Source: Stachybotrys elegans | Lineage: Eukaryota; Ascomycota; Sordariomycetes; Hypocreales; Stachybotryaceae | DNA: 64,000 bases | Reading direction: 5' to 3' | NCBI GenBank assembly: GCA_020746835.1 | Contig: JAGPNK010000010.1 | Span: 372,001 to 436,000 of the forward strand | In this document: positions 33,579 to 48,257 of the stretch, piece by piece | Layout: each line of letters starts with the position of its first letter | Position numbering within the stretch: position 1 is the stretch's first letter | The notes under the pieces: generated by a model | Databases searched by the model: none | Seen by the model: the letters and a program-made list of their open reading frames with translations, nothing else | What the model was told of the DNA's origin: nothing | Position numbers and translations under genes: made by a program

Positions 33579-36030
33579 CCCCTGAATACTTGATTACGAT
33601 CTATACTTGCCGCGGGTAGGATGGTTTGGGTGAATGTAGCAACAGTCGCCCTAGAGATTGGCCATTCTGCGCCGGCCAAATGGGACGGGCAAACGGACGG
33701 AAGGGGCAAGAAATTGCACGTCAGGATCCGGGTTTCCGTCTCTTTTCCGGAGTTTTCCATGTTTGATGCCAACATTTTCTGGGGAAGCAGTGGGGCAGCA
33801 GACGCGAGAGCTGGAGAAATGACGCAGAAGCTGAGGGCACGAACGCCTCATTGCCTGGGAAACCCCTCGGGCTGAGAACCTGGGGCTAACACCCCCAAAT
33901 CTGGGGATCGTGAGGACCACAGTGGCGTGTGCTGCCAGGGTTTTTGCGCAACGAGCTGTCGGCTTTTCTCCTGGAAGAGGAAGAGGAAACTCCACGATCC
34001 ATGAGTTCATGCTGGGGCGTGACGATACCTTCGACGTCAGAGGCCATGTGCCGTGCAGAGCTCATCGCCGGGGATCGGATCGACAGGGCGACATGCCAGC
34101 CTTGCGCATCAGTCGGTATACCAGTTGATATCATATCAACGCTGTCTAAAACATTACCCGGGGTAAGAGGGTGTGAGGGAGCCAAAGGTCACGCTGAGTG
34201 GTCTTGGGGGGCGTATCCCATTGACAACTCAGACAAAAGAAAAAGAAAGAAAGAAAGGAATCCCGGTAATTGGGTGCCTGGCGTCTCACACGACCGCATA
34301 GCCTTGCCATTTCCATCACATCGAATCGAATCGCAGCGCCATCGTACGTAGATAGAGCTGAGTGCGGTTTGGGTGGGAGAAGTTGGATGCATGGAGTGGG
34401 GGGAGGAGGTGGGGACCTCGAGGGTGGGGCTTGTGATCAGAGCTCCCCCAGGCTTATGACGTCGACAGTGTCTCGTGGGGAAGAGCGAAGCAGGAAAGGA
34501 AATACACATCTCGATGTCGAATCGACTGTTCGGGAAAAAAAGTAAAACAAAACGGACAACTCATAGGCAGGCGGCTCATAGTGGTCGTATGCAGTGTATG
34601 CTTTACATCATGGATCCTCTAACCGACGTCTCGTGCCCTATGATTCGAGTCAAAGCGATGTGGCCCTGCCATGCCATTGCTAGCCTTTTTCACCAGAAGC
34701 CGTCCCGTCAGCCATCAACGATTAAATCGATAAAAGGAAATTCAGGTATTATATTATTATTATCTCCTTCTTTCCCTGCTAGCGGCACTTTCCTATGGCT
34801 GCATAAATGCGTTTCGCCTCTGATAAACAATGCTGTGGCTGAATGTTTCCCTTGTGATAGGCAGCGAATGGTGTCAGAGGCATGCAGCATCGCGGGGTTA
34901 GTCGGCACCTCCCTGGATACCTGTAATGCGCAGCAGGAGAATTGACAACATCAGCAACAATATGAATGTGGTACTAGTAATCAGAAAATTTCTAATCCCA
35001 TCGTGATTAAACTGTCGGCGAGTTAAAACGCAACCATCCACCTTGTCACCCCTACACCCTCTCTCTCAGGAGGGCTGTCTCGATTTGGCCGTGGCGTTGG
35101 GAATGTGACCTCGTTTCGTCCACCCGCGCTACACCCTCTTCCCCGCGGGACACAAGCCCGGCCGAAAACCATCTGCCAATGCCCCCCCATGCTTATGCCG
35201 TCAATTGCCAGGTTGAACCCCCCCCCCGGCATTCGCGCCGAAGGTTCAGACATGCCTCCAGAGTGGTGTGGGAGGGACCAACCAGCACATCCCACCCGGG
35301 GACAGACCGCTGGTTGGGAGTTGGGATGGATGTCAGCACGTATCTAACCGCTGCTTACATGGCACATGCTCGCTCGCAACTCCCTGGTCCCCTGAAACTG
35401 ATAACACGGTCGCAATATTGCCAGCTGTCACGGGTGTAACCATGCGACGTCGTTTAGGCCTGAACAAGCAAAGACGTGAAAAGGCTCCAGGCGGTCAACA
35501 CCCGACCTGGGAAATGAGCTTGGGGTGCTGGCATCCGGCGACATGCCCGCTTCCGATTCAGACGTGTCCTGTCATGAGACATGCTGGGCCTCTGCTCTTT
35601 CTTCCCCCAGGAAGCGTCCCGCCAAACTCTCGCGTCACAGCCGGGCCACTTCCTGTCGTCCGCTTCTCCCCCTACTAATGAAGCGTTTTGCGGGCGGCAC
35701 TTGGGAGTGGGAATCCCAACGCCTAGGCACGGCGAGGCCCAAACTCCCCCGCCTTCCTCCTCGTCCAGGCAGGCAGGGACTCAGCCTTGCAGAGGGCTGG
35801 CTGGCCGTTGCCGCGGACCTTCTCCGACGCTTTTCCTGGCCATGAATCGCACAAGCCGGACAAGTACAGTACCCGCGGATCCTGCACTCGGGAGGGCAGC
35901 TAGAAGGTCATGGGATGTTGGTGTGGAAGCCATTTGGCGTCAAGGCCAGACCGTCGCCAAAAAGGGTTGCCGTTAATTCTCCGTCCTGACATACACATGC
36001 CCACGTATTCACAGATTGAGCGAATCTCTC

Positions 36031-36075
36031 ACGTGCCGTGTCGTGCCGTGTCGTGGTGTGTTGTGTTGTGTCGCC
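36031..36075. repeat. Short tandem repeat, GTGCCGTGTC / GTGTTGTGTC
   Basis: Imperfect ten-base units (CGTGCCGTGTCGTGCCGTGT) passing into GTGTTGTGTTGTGTC. Non-coding. Confidence 0.75.
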
Positions 36076-37791
36076 GCTATCAACGTTTCTGTGGCTGAAT
36101 TGTGATAGGACATGCGGCACGCAGCCACCCAGCGCCGTCAGCAGAACACGAGAATTGGCCCGTATTCATCTTCAATTGTATTGTGCCGTGGCAATTGCCT
36201 GGCCGGATAGCTCGATACGTATCGGTGCTGTTGGAGGGAGGGCGCCTCTGGTGCGAATTGCGAATTGTTGGGGTTGCATGTGACGTTGGCTCGCGCGCGC
36301 GTTTGCATACCTGCAGCGAGCTCAAGACTGCACCGTCCCGTCCCAACCATAAAGACACATATCTGCACAGGCACTCGGGTACATGTCCAACGGACGGACC
36401 ACCTCTGCCCTTCCCCAAGCACAACACGTTGACGCCTATCATCCCGATCGATATATTCACCCCACAACACGCCAATCTCAGCAACTGATATGCCTGCTAT
36501 TTCCTTCTTTTCAGAAGCCCTGGCCAGCATTTCTTGCCTCCCCCCGATTCGGCCCGTAGCATTACCCACATCAAAGCGGAAGCCTTTCATCATACTTCAT
36601 CTCAGATGCCCTCTTCTCTTGGGATAACATAATAGCTTCGTGTCCAGCTCGGTGTTCTACCGAGGAAACAAACACGCGTCCCCCATCCATTTCTCCGTAG
36701 TAAACAAAATTCTTCTATTTTTTTCCCGCTCTTTTCGGATGTGTGTGAAAAAGATTGCATACTGGTCGGCCCGGCTATGGCTCCCCCCCCTTCCCCTCTT
36801 CCAATCCATGGGCTTCCTCCTCCCACCCTTTCCCCTCCATCCACCCCAGCCTGGTCGCCGTTTCTCCACCAAGAGACACCATTTTCCTTCAAGGTTATTT
36901 TGCCGAGTGAGAGAAGACGAGCTTGTTGTTCCCCGCACAAACGCCCAACCAGTTGCCCTCGCGGCTGGCTGATTCGCTGGCCCTGCACCCTTTCTGCCGT
37001 GCTCTCCCGAAGGAACCCAGGTAGCGTAGGCAGAGGGCCACCATGGGAGACGGTGGGCAAGGCAATTCTGCCTCGCATGTCGGACCTATGTCCCGCTTCA
37101 TGCTGCCCACACCCTCACGCCCAGTCCAGCGTTCCGGCTTCTGCGTTGATGCATCCGTACCGCACCGCCAAACCGAGGGCAAGACCTCACCGCCATTGCA
37201 CATTAGTCGCATGTGTCACTCATGAGGGCCAATCAAGTAGTTCTTTTTGAAATCATTTATTCATGTTTTTTGGACGCCCGCGCGGGGGCACGTCTTTTGG
37301 TTCTTCGCCTTTCGCCGTGCGGCTTTTATCCTTTTGGGTCCCTGTATTCCCAGTCGTGAAGCGTCCCGTGCTCAAGGTTGCCCTAGATGCAGGTCTTTGT
37401 CCCGTCCTAAAGTACATTGCCAGTAAACGCTGGCGTGAGAGAGAGTAATAAAAAAATAAGCGCATAAGTCAACCCCATGGGTCGTGTACAAACGACCATC
37501 AGGTCCTGACTGTGGTATCTCGAAAAAAAAAAAAAAAGAATTTGGTAACAAACAACAAAAACAGTAAAAATAGCAGTTGGTGAACAAACAGTAGACGCCG
37601 TCCATGATAAAAAATTAAGGATCCGTGGACCTTGGAGCCACGACGACTGCCGGGCTATTAGAATATGACGCTGCCGCTGGTGCAAGTCTGTAAAAATAGT
37701 TCATGCGTCGTGATGTATACACGCAAGGTCGCTCATCAATCAACCTTGCCACCCCTTGAGCCAAAGGCTAGAGGAAAGAGAGGAGGGGGGT

Positions 37792-39565
37792 CTACCACCC
37801 CTTGGAGTGGTAGCCATCAAAGGCCTCCTTGTTGAAGTATTGGTTCCAGCTACTGGCATTGACGTCCTCGCTGGCCTTGAGGCAGTGACGCTCAGGGTAC
37901 TGCTTCAGGTTGGCGACGTCATGGGAAGTGTGACGACGCTTGAGGACAGCATTGGCAGTGGAGGACTTTTGCTGGCGCTCCCAGAGGAGGTGGCGACGGA
38001 GAGACTCGGTAAGCTCCGTGGCCAGCATGTTGCGGCGGGTGGTGCGTGGGGAGAGGGCCGCCTGAGCGTAGGCAGGGTTGGAGGTGGGAGCGATGGGTTG
38101 GGCAGTAGAGCGGGGGATGGGGGCGCGGGGGGCCTCGATGATGGGCTTGAGGGTGGACTGACGCATGCCCTTCATCATGAGGGGCGCCTCGTCCGAATCG
38201 TTGGGGGATGCGGCCAGCGAAGGGGCCTGGGCCATGCGAGCACGGGGAATGGCAGAGGTGGATTGCGAGGCATGGTTTCCGAGGTTCTTGGCGCGCTCGC
38301 TCTGGGCCAGCATAAGGGTGATGAGGGAGGGGCGCGAGGTCAGGTTGGCCTTGGAGTCGATGCGCTGGAAGAACTTATCGTCCATGCTCGACTTGCCACT
38401 GTCCTCTAGAGAGTCCTCCCAGTCGGAGGAGTCGTCATCGTCGTCGATGGCGCTCTCGTCGACGTACTCGGGTTCCGAGTCGGAGTCGACGGCGGCCTCA
38501 GAGGCAATGGTGCGGGTGGTGACGACGTTGGCAAATGACGTCTGCTTCTTCTGCTGCAGAGGAGAGCGAGCCGAGTGCATGGCGCTCTTGAGAGAGCCAT
38601 CCTCCTCAGAGGAGCCGCCAATCTGGAAGACAGGCTTCTTGCTGACTGGGGCTGCGACGGTGCGAGTCTCGACGCTGTGGCCAAGCTCACTGGAGGAGCA
38701 GGAGCCGCCAAGAGTCCACATGGAGGACTTGTTCTTGGACTGGACGGGCTTGGGTGCAGGTGCCGAGGTAGGCTCTGGGATATCGTGAGACTTGAGGGTG
38801 GAGTCTCGGGTGAAGGTGGCCTGGGAGGGAGAGAAGCCGCGAACGACGGTGGTGCGAGAAGCTTCCTCGGGAGGCGACTGAGAGAGCTCAGAAGCCTGCT
38901 CCGAGGTCTTGGATGGCGATTGGGAGTCGGTGGTGGTGGTCGATCCGGATCGCTCCAGGGTCGGGAGGGGTCGAGAGGCTTCTTTGCGAGCCATGAGAAG
39001 AGAGGTCTGGGTAGTGGGTGCAGAGAGGGGTGCCCTGTCCTTGACGATGGAGACAATCATCTTCTCGAAGTCGTCGGAGCTGATGTGGCGGTCGCGCCTG
39101 CTTCGACTTATAGAGGAGTCCTGGCGGAGGATTCTGGGGCGGGCAATCTCCAGAGGAGCCGACACTGAGGTAAACTCGACGGCCTCGTCGTCGACCAGAG
39201 AATCTACACTGCCCGACAATTGGGGGACCTCTGGCAATCTGGATTCGGGGATGAGCTGGGGGAGGGTTTGGGGAGCGGTGTTGAGGGTAGAGACGGGAGC
39301 AGGCTTGTCCTCGGTCTCGACGAGCTGTTCTCTCTGCCACAGGCGCCAGCTGAGATTCTCCAAGCGGCGGCCTTGTTCAACAGAATCTGCACAGCGGGAA
39401 AAGACTGTGGCGGTGTGTTAGTCAAAGAGGGTTCTGCGGGCGTTGGTGGTGGCGCAAAGTATTACCAGTCCACATGCTATACAGGTTGGCAGGGTTGGCG
39501 GTGTCAACCTTGTGAATTACGTTGGCGTCCACTGTTAAGACGTGCGTGTCTAGGCGGTATGGCAT
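37792..39565 (-). CDS. AreA GATA-like domain protein (DUF1752 plus DUF3295; Mks1-like regulator)
   Basis: A probable nitrogen or nutrient signalling regulator without a zinc finger of its own. Two exons, 39466-39565 and 37792-39404, with a 61-bp intron (39405-39465, phase 1). The join builds SMWT-VFSRCADSVEQGRR followed by LENLSWRLWQRE, the block shared with the N-terminus of AreA. The product is 570 residues. The middle is Ser/Thr/Pro-rich and probably disordered. An acidic segment (DSDSEPEYVDESAIDDDDD, then SDWEDSLEDS) leads into FFQRIDSKANLTSRPSLITL, typical of DUF3295. The C-terminus (LATELTESLRRHLLWERQQ, then RRHTSHDVANLKQYPERH) is also conserved in that family. In yeast the related Mks1 is a cytosolic negative regulator in retrograde and nitrogen signalling; equivalence is inferred. 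It is flanked by about 10.8 kb and 13.8 kb of DNA without other genes. Confidence 0.88.
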
Positions 39566-42500
39566 ATCGGCCTCGAGGCTCGATGGTCGTCGAGCGGTTT
39601 GATGTGTTTGTGATCAGAACGGAGCGTCTCTGCAGTGGTGATGGGCTGCGCAGACGAGTCGGGGAGGGCCGTCGGGAGTAATGACGATGACGATGTAGGG
39701 TGATGGATGGGGGTGAGAGGAGGATATCGCAGGCGAGAAGGTGGTCGGCGACAGGGAGGAAGGCGAGGATACAATGCGGAGGCGACGGTCGTCGGTATGT
39801 ATACGGAGAGGGATATACCAAGGGAGACCAGACTGGCGGATCTGGGGGAGTGGTGAAGTTATAAATTCCAACCTCTGTCGAGAGTTGAGTGGGATGGGGA
39901 TGGATGGGGGGGAGCGCAATGCGGTGTAAATGTATACGACTGGCAGCCAGCAGGGCAGTGGGCAGTGGGTAGTGGGCAATGGGCACGCAGCAGGGGCCTG
40001 GGAGAGGAGAAGGAGTGGACGAAAGACGCCAGCGCCAGCGCCATGCCATGGGCCCTGTCCTGTCATGGGCATGGGAACATGGGGACATGAGAACATGGGG
40101 CCGGAAGGTAGGGTACGTACCGTGGCAGGGTGTTCGGGTCACCAAGTCCTGCCCTCAGGTACCTCCTTCCGCTAGGACCAGGATCTGGGACGCTGCGCTT
40201 AGTCGTGTTGTCCCCCCTCCTCTGGATGGTGTGGGTGAGGCGTGCGTCTACCACCCCACGCTCACCCAGAGGGAGTAAGGGGGGTGGGTGGGCGTGTAGG
40301 ACGGCTGCAACCAGCCATCAAGGGGAGGAGCCAGGAGTGAGTTTTGCTCGGTCGGTCGCCGGGGAAGGCACCGGATGCGATAGCCTGCTGACCTCGTCTT
40401 ACCCAAACAGGTTAACCAATCTGTATTGTGCCTGGAAAGATGCCCCAAAAAGACTAGCGCGCCTCTCTCTACTTTTCCGCATTCGGCACCTATGCTCTCT
40501 CCTCCTTCAGGCAGACGGCCTCGGGTTTGCCCACCGTCTCGACCGTCTGGGGCTGTCAGTCTCAATCTCGTGACGGACGGAGCTGTTTCTCTGTGTCTTT
40601 CTCGGCCAACGGAATTGCGCAGAGCACCTAGTATTGCCCTCCGCCTGCAATTCCTCGGTCTCTAATTGGGGCGGAAGGTCCCGTCCCAGTCGTGGGCGAA
40701 TCAGACCTGCGCCCCCTTTGGATTTGCCTTGACTCGAGCCTGTCACGTCGCGCCCTCGACTCAATCCCCCATCTTTTTTTTTCCCTCTCTCTCCTTCGCG
40801 CGCCAACTAGGGGTGATGTGGTGGTGCAAGCAACGTGAGTCTTCTGCATGTGATGGTAAAGAACAACCCCATCCCCCCCTCCCCCGAGATCCAGGCCCGG
40901 CCCACTGGAAGGCTTTGGAAGGGATCTCGGCCTGAAGGACCACATGCGACAGGCAGGTAAATGCACGAATGCGCCTGATGGTTCGCTGTCCGTCATCCTA
41001 TTAGCAGATGCGCGTCACGATGGGCTCGGATCCAGAACGTAAAACCTACGTACATACATACATTACATGGTCCCGGCGGCGCGATGCAAAGGGTCCGCGA
41101 CATGCCCGTCCTCCTATTGCCTGCGCAGCCGGTCACGGTCATCTGTCCTAACCGGGGTGACCGTCAGTGATGAGGCGTTGTGCGCGCGCAGACGCTGCAG
41201 TTGGGGGTCACCAGGCCATAATTACAGCGTGTTGCCGCCGCCAACATCAAAGTTTCTTGCCAGCGCATAACTCTTTGCCACATGACAGATAGTAAGGACC
41301 CTTTTCCTTCCTCCTATGCATACCATGGGCCGCTGCTTTGATGGTAATGACCAATATTCCGTAATTGACTGGTCGGATCGACCGTCTTGAAAGCCCTGGA
41401 TAAGTCATTAGCCGCGGCTAATAAGGCCTTGGCCATGACTGTCATGTCCATGTCATGTAGGCCCCGAGGATTCTTCGTCTCCACCATTTCCAGGATGGCC
41501 CCTATTGTTCGGGACACCGGGGAATCCGGCCGGTCCTGCTGCCACCTGACTGGATGGATACCACAAGCTACGGATCCGGAGAAGACGCAAAAGCACAAGC
41601 ACTTGACAAAGGTTTGACCGAAATTATGAATGGATAATCTCATCTAAACAACGCCGAGGCCATGCCCATGCCCTCGGTCAAGCATCACCATGTGAGGCTT
41701 GCAGCCCAACAGCAAAGAGGCCTTCATTTCAGATGGGGGGATTCAGGGCTGTTTGTATCCATTTGCCCATTGCCCCTGGCAGTCATCTGGTTCCGGAGAG
41801 ATGGGACGGCAATTTCGCCAGCGGCTTCCTCGAACCGAGCTGTTGGTAGCAGGTGATGGCCGCAGACATCGATCCGCCTCGAGCTTTACAACCTACTTCC
41901 GTCATCAGGCAGTGTCTGCTCCCGATTCCGAACCAGCGCGACGGAAATGAAGGCCGAGACAAGTGGAGGTCCGTCCGACTAGCTTGTGTGAGCAGCATCT
42001 CAGCGTCTGAAGCCATCGGATGGTCTATTCCGCGCCGTTGCTGATAGGCTAATAGCAATCAAAGGATGCTCCGTCGGTTTTGCTCTGACATTTTCCTGAT
42101 TCCGTTATTCCATGTGCTTAGACTACGCATTGTCACTTTTTTTTCTTTTCTTCATTTTCTTCAACACGACCTCGGCATCTCACTCGGTACTATAATATGC
42201 ACTAAGCCTGGTGACGCCTGAGGCTTGGGGGGCGGCGGGGAAGCAAAGACCCTTGATGCCGAAGAGTGCTGACAGCCGGAACGAACAAGCAAGGCAAGGC
42301 AAATCAGTGGGCAAGGCTGGACGACGCGCGCCCTCCTCCGAGCCTTGGGTTACGACGGGAATGGTTCGCTACTCCGTATACGAAACGCGTTACGGAGGCG
42401 GCAGCGAATAAAACCGGGGGAGCGAGAAAGGTCATGTGGTCGGCAAGGAACGACCCGAATTCGGGCCTGGAATTGTCTTCAATTGGGCACGGCACAGCAA

Positions 42501-45500
42501 AGCATGAGTGCCTTCGCCACAGATCTGAGCCCCCACGACCCACGAGCAGTGGCGCCAGGGTGACGGTTACCCCTTGGCGCCACACCCCCCTTGCCCACCT
42601 GCACCGAGAATCAGCCGTAAGAGACGGAGGCTAGAATACGTTCTAGAAAGAAGGACCGACGAAAAAAAACCGTTGTCCGTATTCTTTCTCCTCCGACCTT
42701 CTTCTTCCTGCTTAGTGCCCGCGGGTATGGAGCACCAGAAGATGGAGAATGGAATACATGCTAACATATCACGCGGTTTTTTTTCAATGCAGTTGTTTAT
42801 TTTCCTGCTCTAGGTCCGGGAGGCTCTGTTAGCCTCGGACACTGTCCTGCCTGCGTGCGTATGCGTCGACCTGTAAGGCAATGGGCTCCAATCTCGTAAT
42901 CACAGCCGCCTCGACTCTCGCATTGTCCAATGGGCGGCGCTCGAGCTGACGATGTTACCCCAGCTCACACCCTGGTCCAGCGTGCGAGTGACCATTGACC
43001 CCATACAGTGCTAGCAGGAGCACGTGTTTTTCTGTTTTCTCTGCCTCGGTGAGGGCAAACAGCAAAGGGCGTGTCAGTATTGACCGGCCATTTCGCGGCA
43101 GGTGTAGTTGTATGCGCAAGCCGCTCCCGTTTCGTACATTCTTGCAGCGCAATCCCGCCCGCGACGCAAGGAGTGGTGGAATGAAGGGTTGCGGACTGCT
43201 TCCCCGGGGCCTGCCGAGCAAACTGAGCTGGTAGATCTTGTCAGCACTCAGCACAGAAACAGACATCCTGTGCCTCAGCTCTGACCGCCCCCGGGTTATG
43301 TGTGGGGGGGCAGCCAGGAGCCTGGAGAGGTCACGTCTTGTCCTCGAAGAAATATCTCCTCTTTCCCCGACGCAAGGGATTGTTATTTTATTTTTTTGGT
43401 TTTTTTTCTGTGACTACCTACTTGGGAAAGCCCCCAGTGCTAGACAAAAGCAACGTGCTCGATCCACTTCGACCACCGGCCTCCTCCAGGATCAGGTCGA
43501 GCTGGTTGGCTGATACGAATCCCCAGCGCAACTCACCGCTGCATTAATAGCACATTTATTGCATATGCTGGCCGTTGCCTGCTTCAAGAATAGTCAGTCA
43601 GCAGATAGCACGTATTTGTGAATACGAGGCGGTTTTATTATCGCTGTTATTGTGACCATTTATTCCGGCCTTGTTTGCTTTTGGACGTAGCTTTTTATTT
43701 CACGATTTATTTGTGCGTGCCCTCCTCCTTTGGGTGATATATCACTCCACCCTGTTTGAGAAAAGAGGCATCAACCAGAGGCCCACCCAAGAGAAGAAGA
43801 AAGGGAAGGATGAAAAGAAAACGGCCGTAGACACCCCAAGATAGGACCGACCATCTGAGCCAATCCGTGGGGGAGTAATGAAACAGGATGCCTTTCTCCC
43901 TTTTATTCAAGCGAGACCTGCCGTTCGTCATCTACCGCGGCGCCGCCACTGTTCATTACACATGTGCTAAGATGGCGGTTCAGCTTGGTACCTTGGCAGT
44001 GAAACGGTTTGGGATTCCAGTGCCGCCTCCAGATAGCCGAGAGTTGGTCTCGATGAGAAACACAAGGGAGGGGCAGCAATGGTAGGCCTCCGCGTTATGC
44101 TCTCCCATCTTCATTTTTATTCTTCTTTTTCTTGCTCAATATTTTCGTTTATTCCGTATTGTAATTATTCATATGTAAACGATATCAAAACAAAAGCAAG
44201 TCAGTCAAGCCTGCAATTCCCCACCGTCTTCTAGGACCCCTGGCTTTCAGTCCACGGGATTCCGCAAAATGACACAGCCTCGGGGGCCTGGCTTCAAAGG
44301 TTGAGCCTCTGGCGCCCCCCGCGTGGCGGTCAACCAGCCTCAAGGCCCTGTCCTTGTTACAGAGCGTTTGCCACACCCGTACGAGCCAGGCCCGCCATTG
44401 TGCGTGCGTATGTTTGCACATGAGCGCAAGGGGGAGCAGGTGGGTGAGTGAAATGCAAGCTTAGCTGGCTAGCTGGCTGGCTGGCCAGCTGAGCGTAGCC
44501 GCCTGGCCTCGTATGCGCGCGTGCTGCCCTATGGTTGTGCTGTGCATGCAATGGTGGTACGGTGCTCCGGGCCGACAGAGGACGAGTTCAAACAGGCTTC
44601 GCCCCCCCGCACCGAGAGGCAGAGGGAGAGGGGTAAGGTAAGGATACAGGTAGATCTTGTGAGATGCGACCAGGGGTCCAGGACAGATTCGGAATCATCG
44701 GGCCTTGTTGACAGACAGCGACAAAAGCCGCACAGTCCCTGTCTCGCTGGCGATGTCAAAGGACAGGTAATAATCATGCGGCCCACCAATCAGCGGATAC
44801 CTAGACACTGACATCCCAATCCCCTCAATTGTGGTCCGGATTCTGGTTCCAAGCGCTGGTGGCTCGGCAGCTCTTTGAGGGGGAGGAGGAGGGATTTTCT
44901 TTGCGCGTGACTGGGTGCCTAGAGAGCTCCGGAGCTCCAAGAGGCTTCCCAATCCCGTCAATGGAAGTCGTTGAGGCGGATTCAGGGTCCTGGCCAAAGC
45001 GGCGGCGCTCATCCCGTTTTGTCTCAAATCGCACCAGACCAGTCGAGGCGGGAGAGAGAGGCTGCTGCTTGAGGCAACTGATCTACACCGCCAGCCAATT
45101 TCCTCCAATCCTGTCTCGACAACGAGCACGCCCGTTTCCAGACTAAAACGGTGGGAACGGACCCTGAATTGGAACGGCCGTCCTAAATCTTTCGCCTCAT
45201 GCAGGGTCCTTGTGGGCTCCTCAGAGACACACATGCGCGCGCCATGGCTGTTCCCGTGCACATTTTGTTAGCACAATTACACTATTGGCCTTGGTATGTA
45301 CTCACGCGGAGTATCGCATTTTCGCAACAAGAGGCGAAAAATGGCCATATCCCATGATCGGCAAAACCTCTCATTCTCATGCCCGTGACGCAAGCAGCCA
45401 AAAATGAGGGGGAAATGCCCATCCCCGCCTGAACCCCAGGATTTTTTGCCTGCGAGATTTACCAGCACAACAATGGAAGGTAAGAAGGAATGCGAAGCTG

Positions 45501-48236
45501 CTACTCGGGCGCTATCTGGGACTATCAGCGCTTGAAGCCTGGGCGTCGCTATAGCCTTGTTCGTGCTGCAAGCGACGGGATAGTTGTCCGATTTCTTCGG
45601 AGCGGTGCCGAAGCTCCACGCCGGCCAGACTCTTCCCCCTCTCTCTCTCGCGCTCTCTCCCTCGGTCAGGCTCCGTCGCCCAGCGAGGGAACTGGTCGGG
45701 GAGACTATTACTGACCGATGGCATGGTCCGGGTCTGTTTAGTACCCATGGCTTTCCCGTGGGTTGAAATGTTTGCGGGGCATTGTCAAAAGAGCATGGCC
45801 GTTGGCTAATGCGGAGAAGGAAGAGATGGAGAATGAAGGAAATAGCAGCCGGCAAACCCCGGCTCGACTTTCCCGATGGTATCAAGGAAGGCTCGATGGT
45901 TGCCTCTGGACGCGCATCGGGGACGCTCTGGACACTGACTGCTGCCTGCTCCGAGTACCCAGTCGAGCATTATTTGTCGTCCCCGCATCTGGTAATATGA
46001 AACGGCAAGAGCTGGCTCGTGATCGTCCCCGGTGGCAAAGACAGCAGCCTTTCCTTAGTCCCAATCCTGCCATTTCCCCGCGGCTTTGCCATTTCCATTC
46101 CAAGCCGTCATCACGCGCTCCCAGCATTCCCCAGGCCATTGACTTGCAATTGCCGTACTATTGCATTGCATCCATGGCATCATCGGCCCTTTGTTGATTA
46201 TCCATCCATCCATCAGACGATGCGCGAGACAATTCCCAAAAACTGCGACACTGTCCTCACGTCAGGATGAGCTGCAGCGTTCTGGATTGATGAATGATAC
46301 GGTACGGCCTGGACAAGGCAACTCGTGTACCAAATGCGGTAACCGTGTGGTGGTATTGATGGCCTTTTGCTGGTTGGGAGGGTTACCTTGTGGAATCCCA
46401 AGGGGGCAATGCTGCAAGCTGCAAGCAGATTGGGATTCGTCTTGTTTATTTTGGGATGATGACAGCATCACCTTCTCACCTGCATCCCCCTAAATCCGTC
46501 CGCTGTCTCTCCTATCTTTGTCGCAATGCTCCTTTATCGACTTTACCACCCCCAGCGCGGGATGAGCTGAAAAGGACAGACGAAAAAGCTGACAGTACAG
46601 GGCACGCATTGGACGCCAAACTTACCGTTATCAATCATGTGGTCACGTTGGACGCGCCCCCCCTCCTCCTCCTCCCCGGAAATTGTGGCCTACTATCCAC
46701 AGGGCTTCATTGTGCTTTGCCTTGTCGATTACCGCATTTCTTTGCCCTGCCGTTGGCTGATTATCCATGCCAGCGAGTGCTGCAGCGCCGATCCCCTACA
46801 AGGCTGGCTGAGCCCGCGACCCCGAGGGAGGTCAAGTGATTTGGTTGCTTGCCTGGATCTGGGAAAGCGAGGTGTAATCTCTCCTTGTCTGGTCTGGGGG
46901 TCGCGATGAGCTGGCATCGCGCGTGACGGCTGGGCGGGATGCCTCACAACACCGTCGTCGCGCCTCCCGTACGTATGTACATACAGACGCAAGCCGTGTC
47001 AAGGTAGGTGATGATGGTACTGACGGGCGGCACAGGGTGTGTCGCCGCGGATGCGCCCCGGACCGCCCATCGGTGAGCAGAAGTACCCTGGCCTCTCAGA
47101 CGCTCACACTCTCTGACCCCGGATGGATGCTCAAGTGACCGCATACGTGGCGCGGATTGGCGTCAGGACCCCCTGCGAAACCCCCCACGGCCCTACGGTT
47201 TCCAACCTGAATGGCTCTTAATTCGGAAACACCATCATCACAGCGTCGCAGCAAGCAAGCAAAAAGAAGGGCCTGGGCTGGGTCAGCGCTTCCTCTCCCC
47301 TATTCACCATGGTCAGATGAGAGGCCAGCCCATGAGTTTATCTCTCTATCCCCCTAATATTACATCTGCAGGCTGACGACATTACCACATCCTCCGCCTC
47401 CTTCTCCTCCCCTCTCCCTCCATATCTCCCATCTTACCCGCCAAGGAGCTGGGAAGGCAGGATTCGTTCCGCCACAGAGGATGGCCACGCGGGCTTCGAT
47501 GCGACTTTCCATTCTGCCTGTGCGGATGGGCGAGGCCAGGGGGGAGGGGGGAAAGGAGGGGGCGTGTGTGGTGGGATTTAATTCAATTCATTTCATTTAT
47601 TGGCAATTAACCAAACAAGAATATTCGCTCGACAGCGTTTATTTATTTTGTCAGGGTAGTATTTCCCCGGACCAGAGGCAACGTGGATGCGATAGGATGA
47701 GACCGGCGTATTCTTTAATCTGTGACCTTTCTCTTTCTTTCCTCTCCCTTGTCGTGGCGTGCGCGCGCAGCGGACCGAGGCTGACGCGGGCCGCTCTTTG
47801 TCGTCACGGCCCTGGCGGTCAGCTTACTTGGGCGGATATACTGCCCTCATGAGCACAGCAGACATGACTGGCATAGATAGGCGAGCGTCGAGAGAGTCCC
47901 GCGTGGAAGCGACCGAATGACTGGGCGGCTGCTGCCACTGTGCATATCGCACACAAACGCAAAACATGCAATATCCATTATGTACGACACAACAGATAAC
48001 TGACCGAGGGCGTGCTCTTATCAGAAGAGGTGAGGAGGGGGTGGCCTGCGCTGCTTCACCCCGACCAATAACAGGACCTTATGTTGGCAGCAGGGTCTTC
48101 TAGAAATCCTCGAGCTTCCAATCCTGGAAATACTGGCAAAACGTGCCCATCAGCCTGGCGGGGATGAGATGAAAAAAGATCCCTGGGACATGATCATTAT
48201 CAGCTGGCTGGCCTGCCACGCGTTTTGGTCCCCGTT

Positions 48237-48257
48237 CCCCCCCCCCCCCCCCCCCCC
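48237..48257. repeat. Homopolymer C tract, about 21 bp
   Basis: An uninterrupted run of C in non-coding DNA. Its exact length may be unreliable. Confidence 0.7.

Larger units (their letters stand above)
30776..37791. other. Long gene-free stretch downstream of the GATA-like regulator
   Basis: About 7 kb with no convincing gene. Up to about 33 kb it is AT-rich and resembles degraded non-coding DNA. From 33 to 37.7 kb it becomes GC-richer, with low-complexity C-rich and CT-rich stretches. A 19-bp tandem duplication lies at 33540-33578, a GTGCCGTGTC-type repeat at 36031-36075 and a poly(A) run at about 37519-37534. The last 500 bp are presumably the 3' UTR of the regulator. Confidence 0.5.

Noticed and set aside
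44695..45261. 188-codon minus-strand frame
   Set aside because: Ordered-looking end, but mixed codon use, poly-Pro from a GGA/GGC-rich stretch and no homology features.
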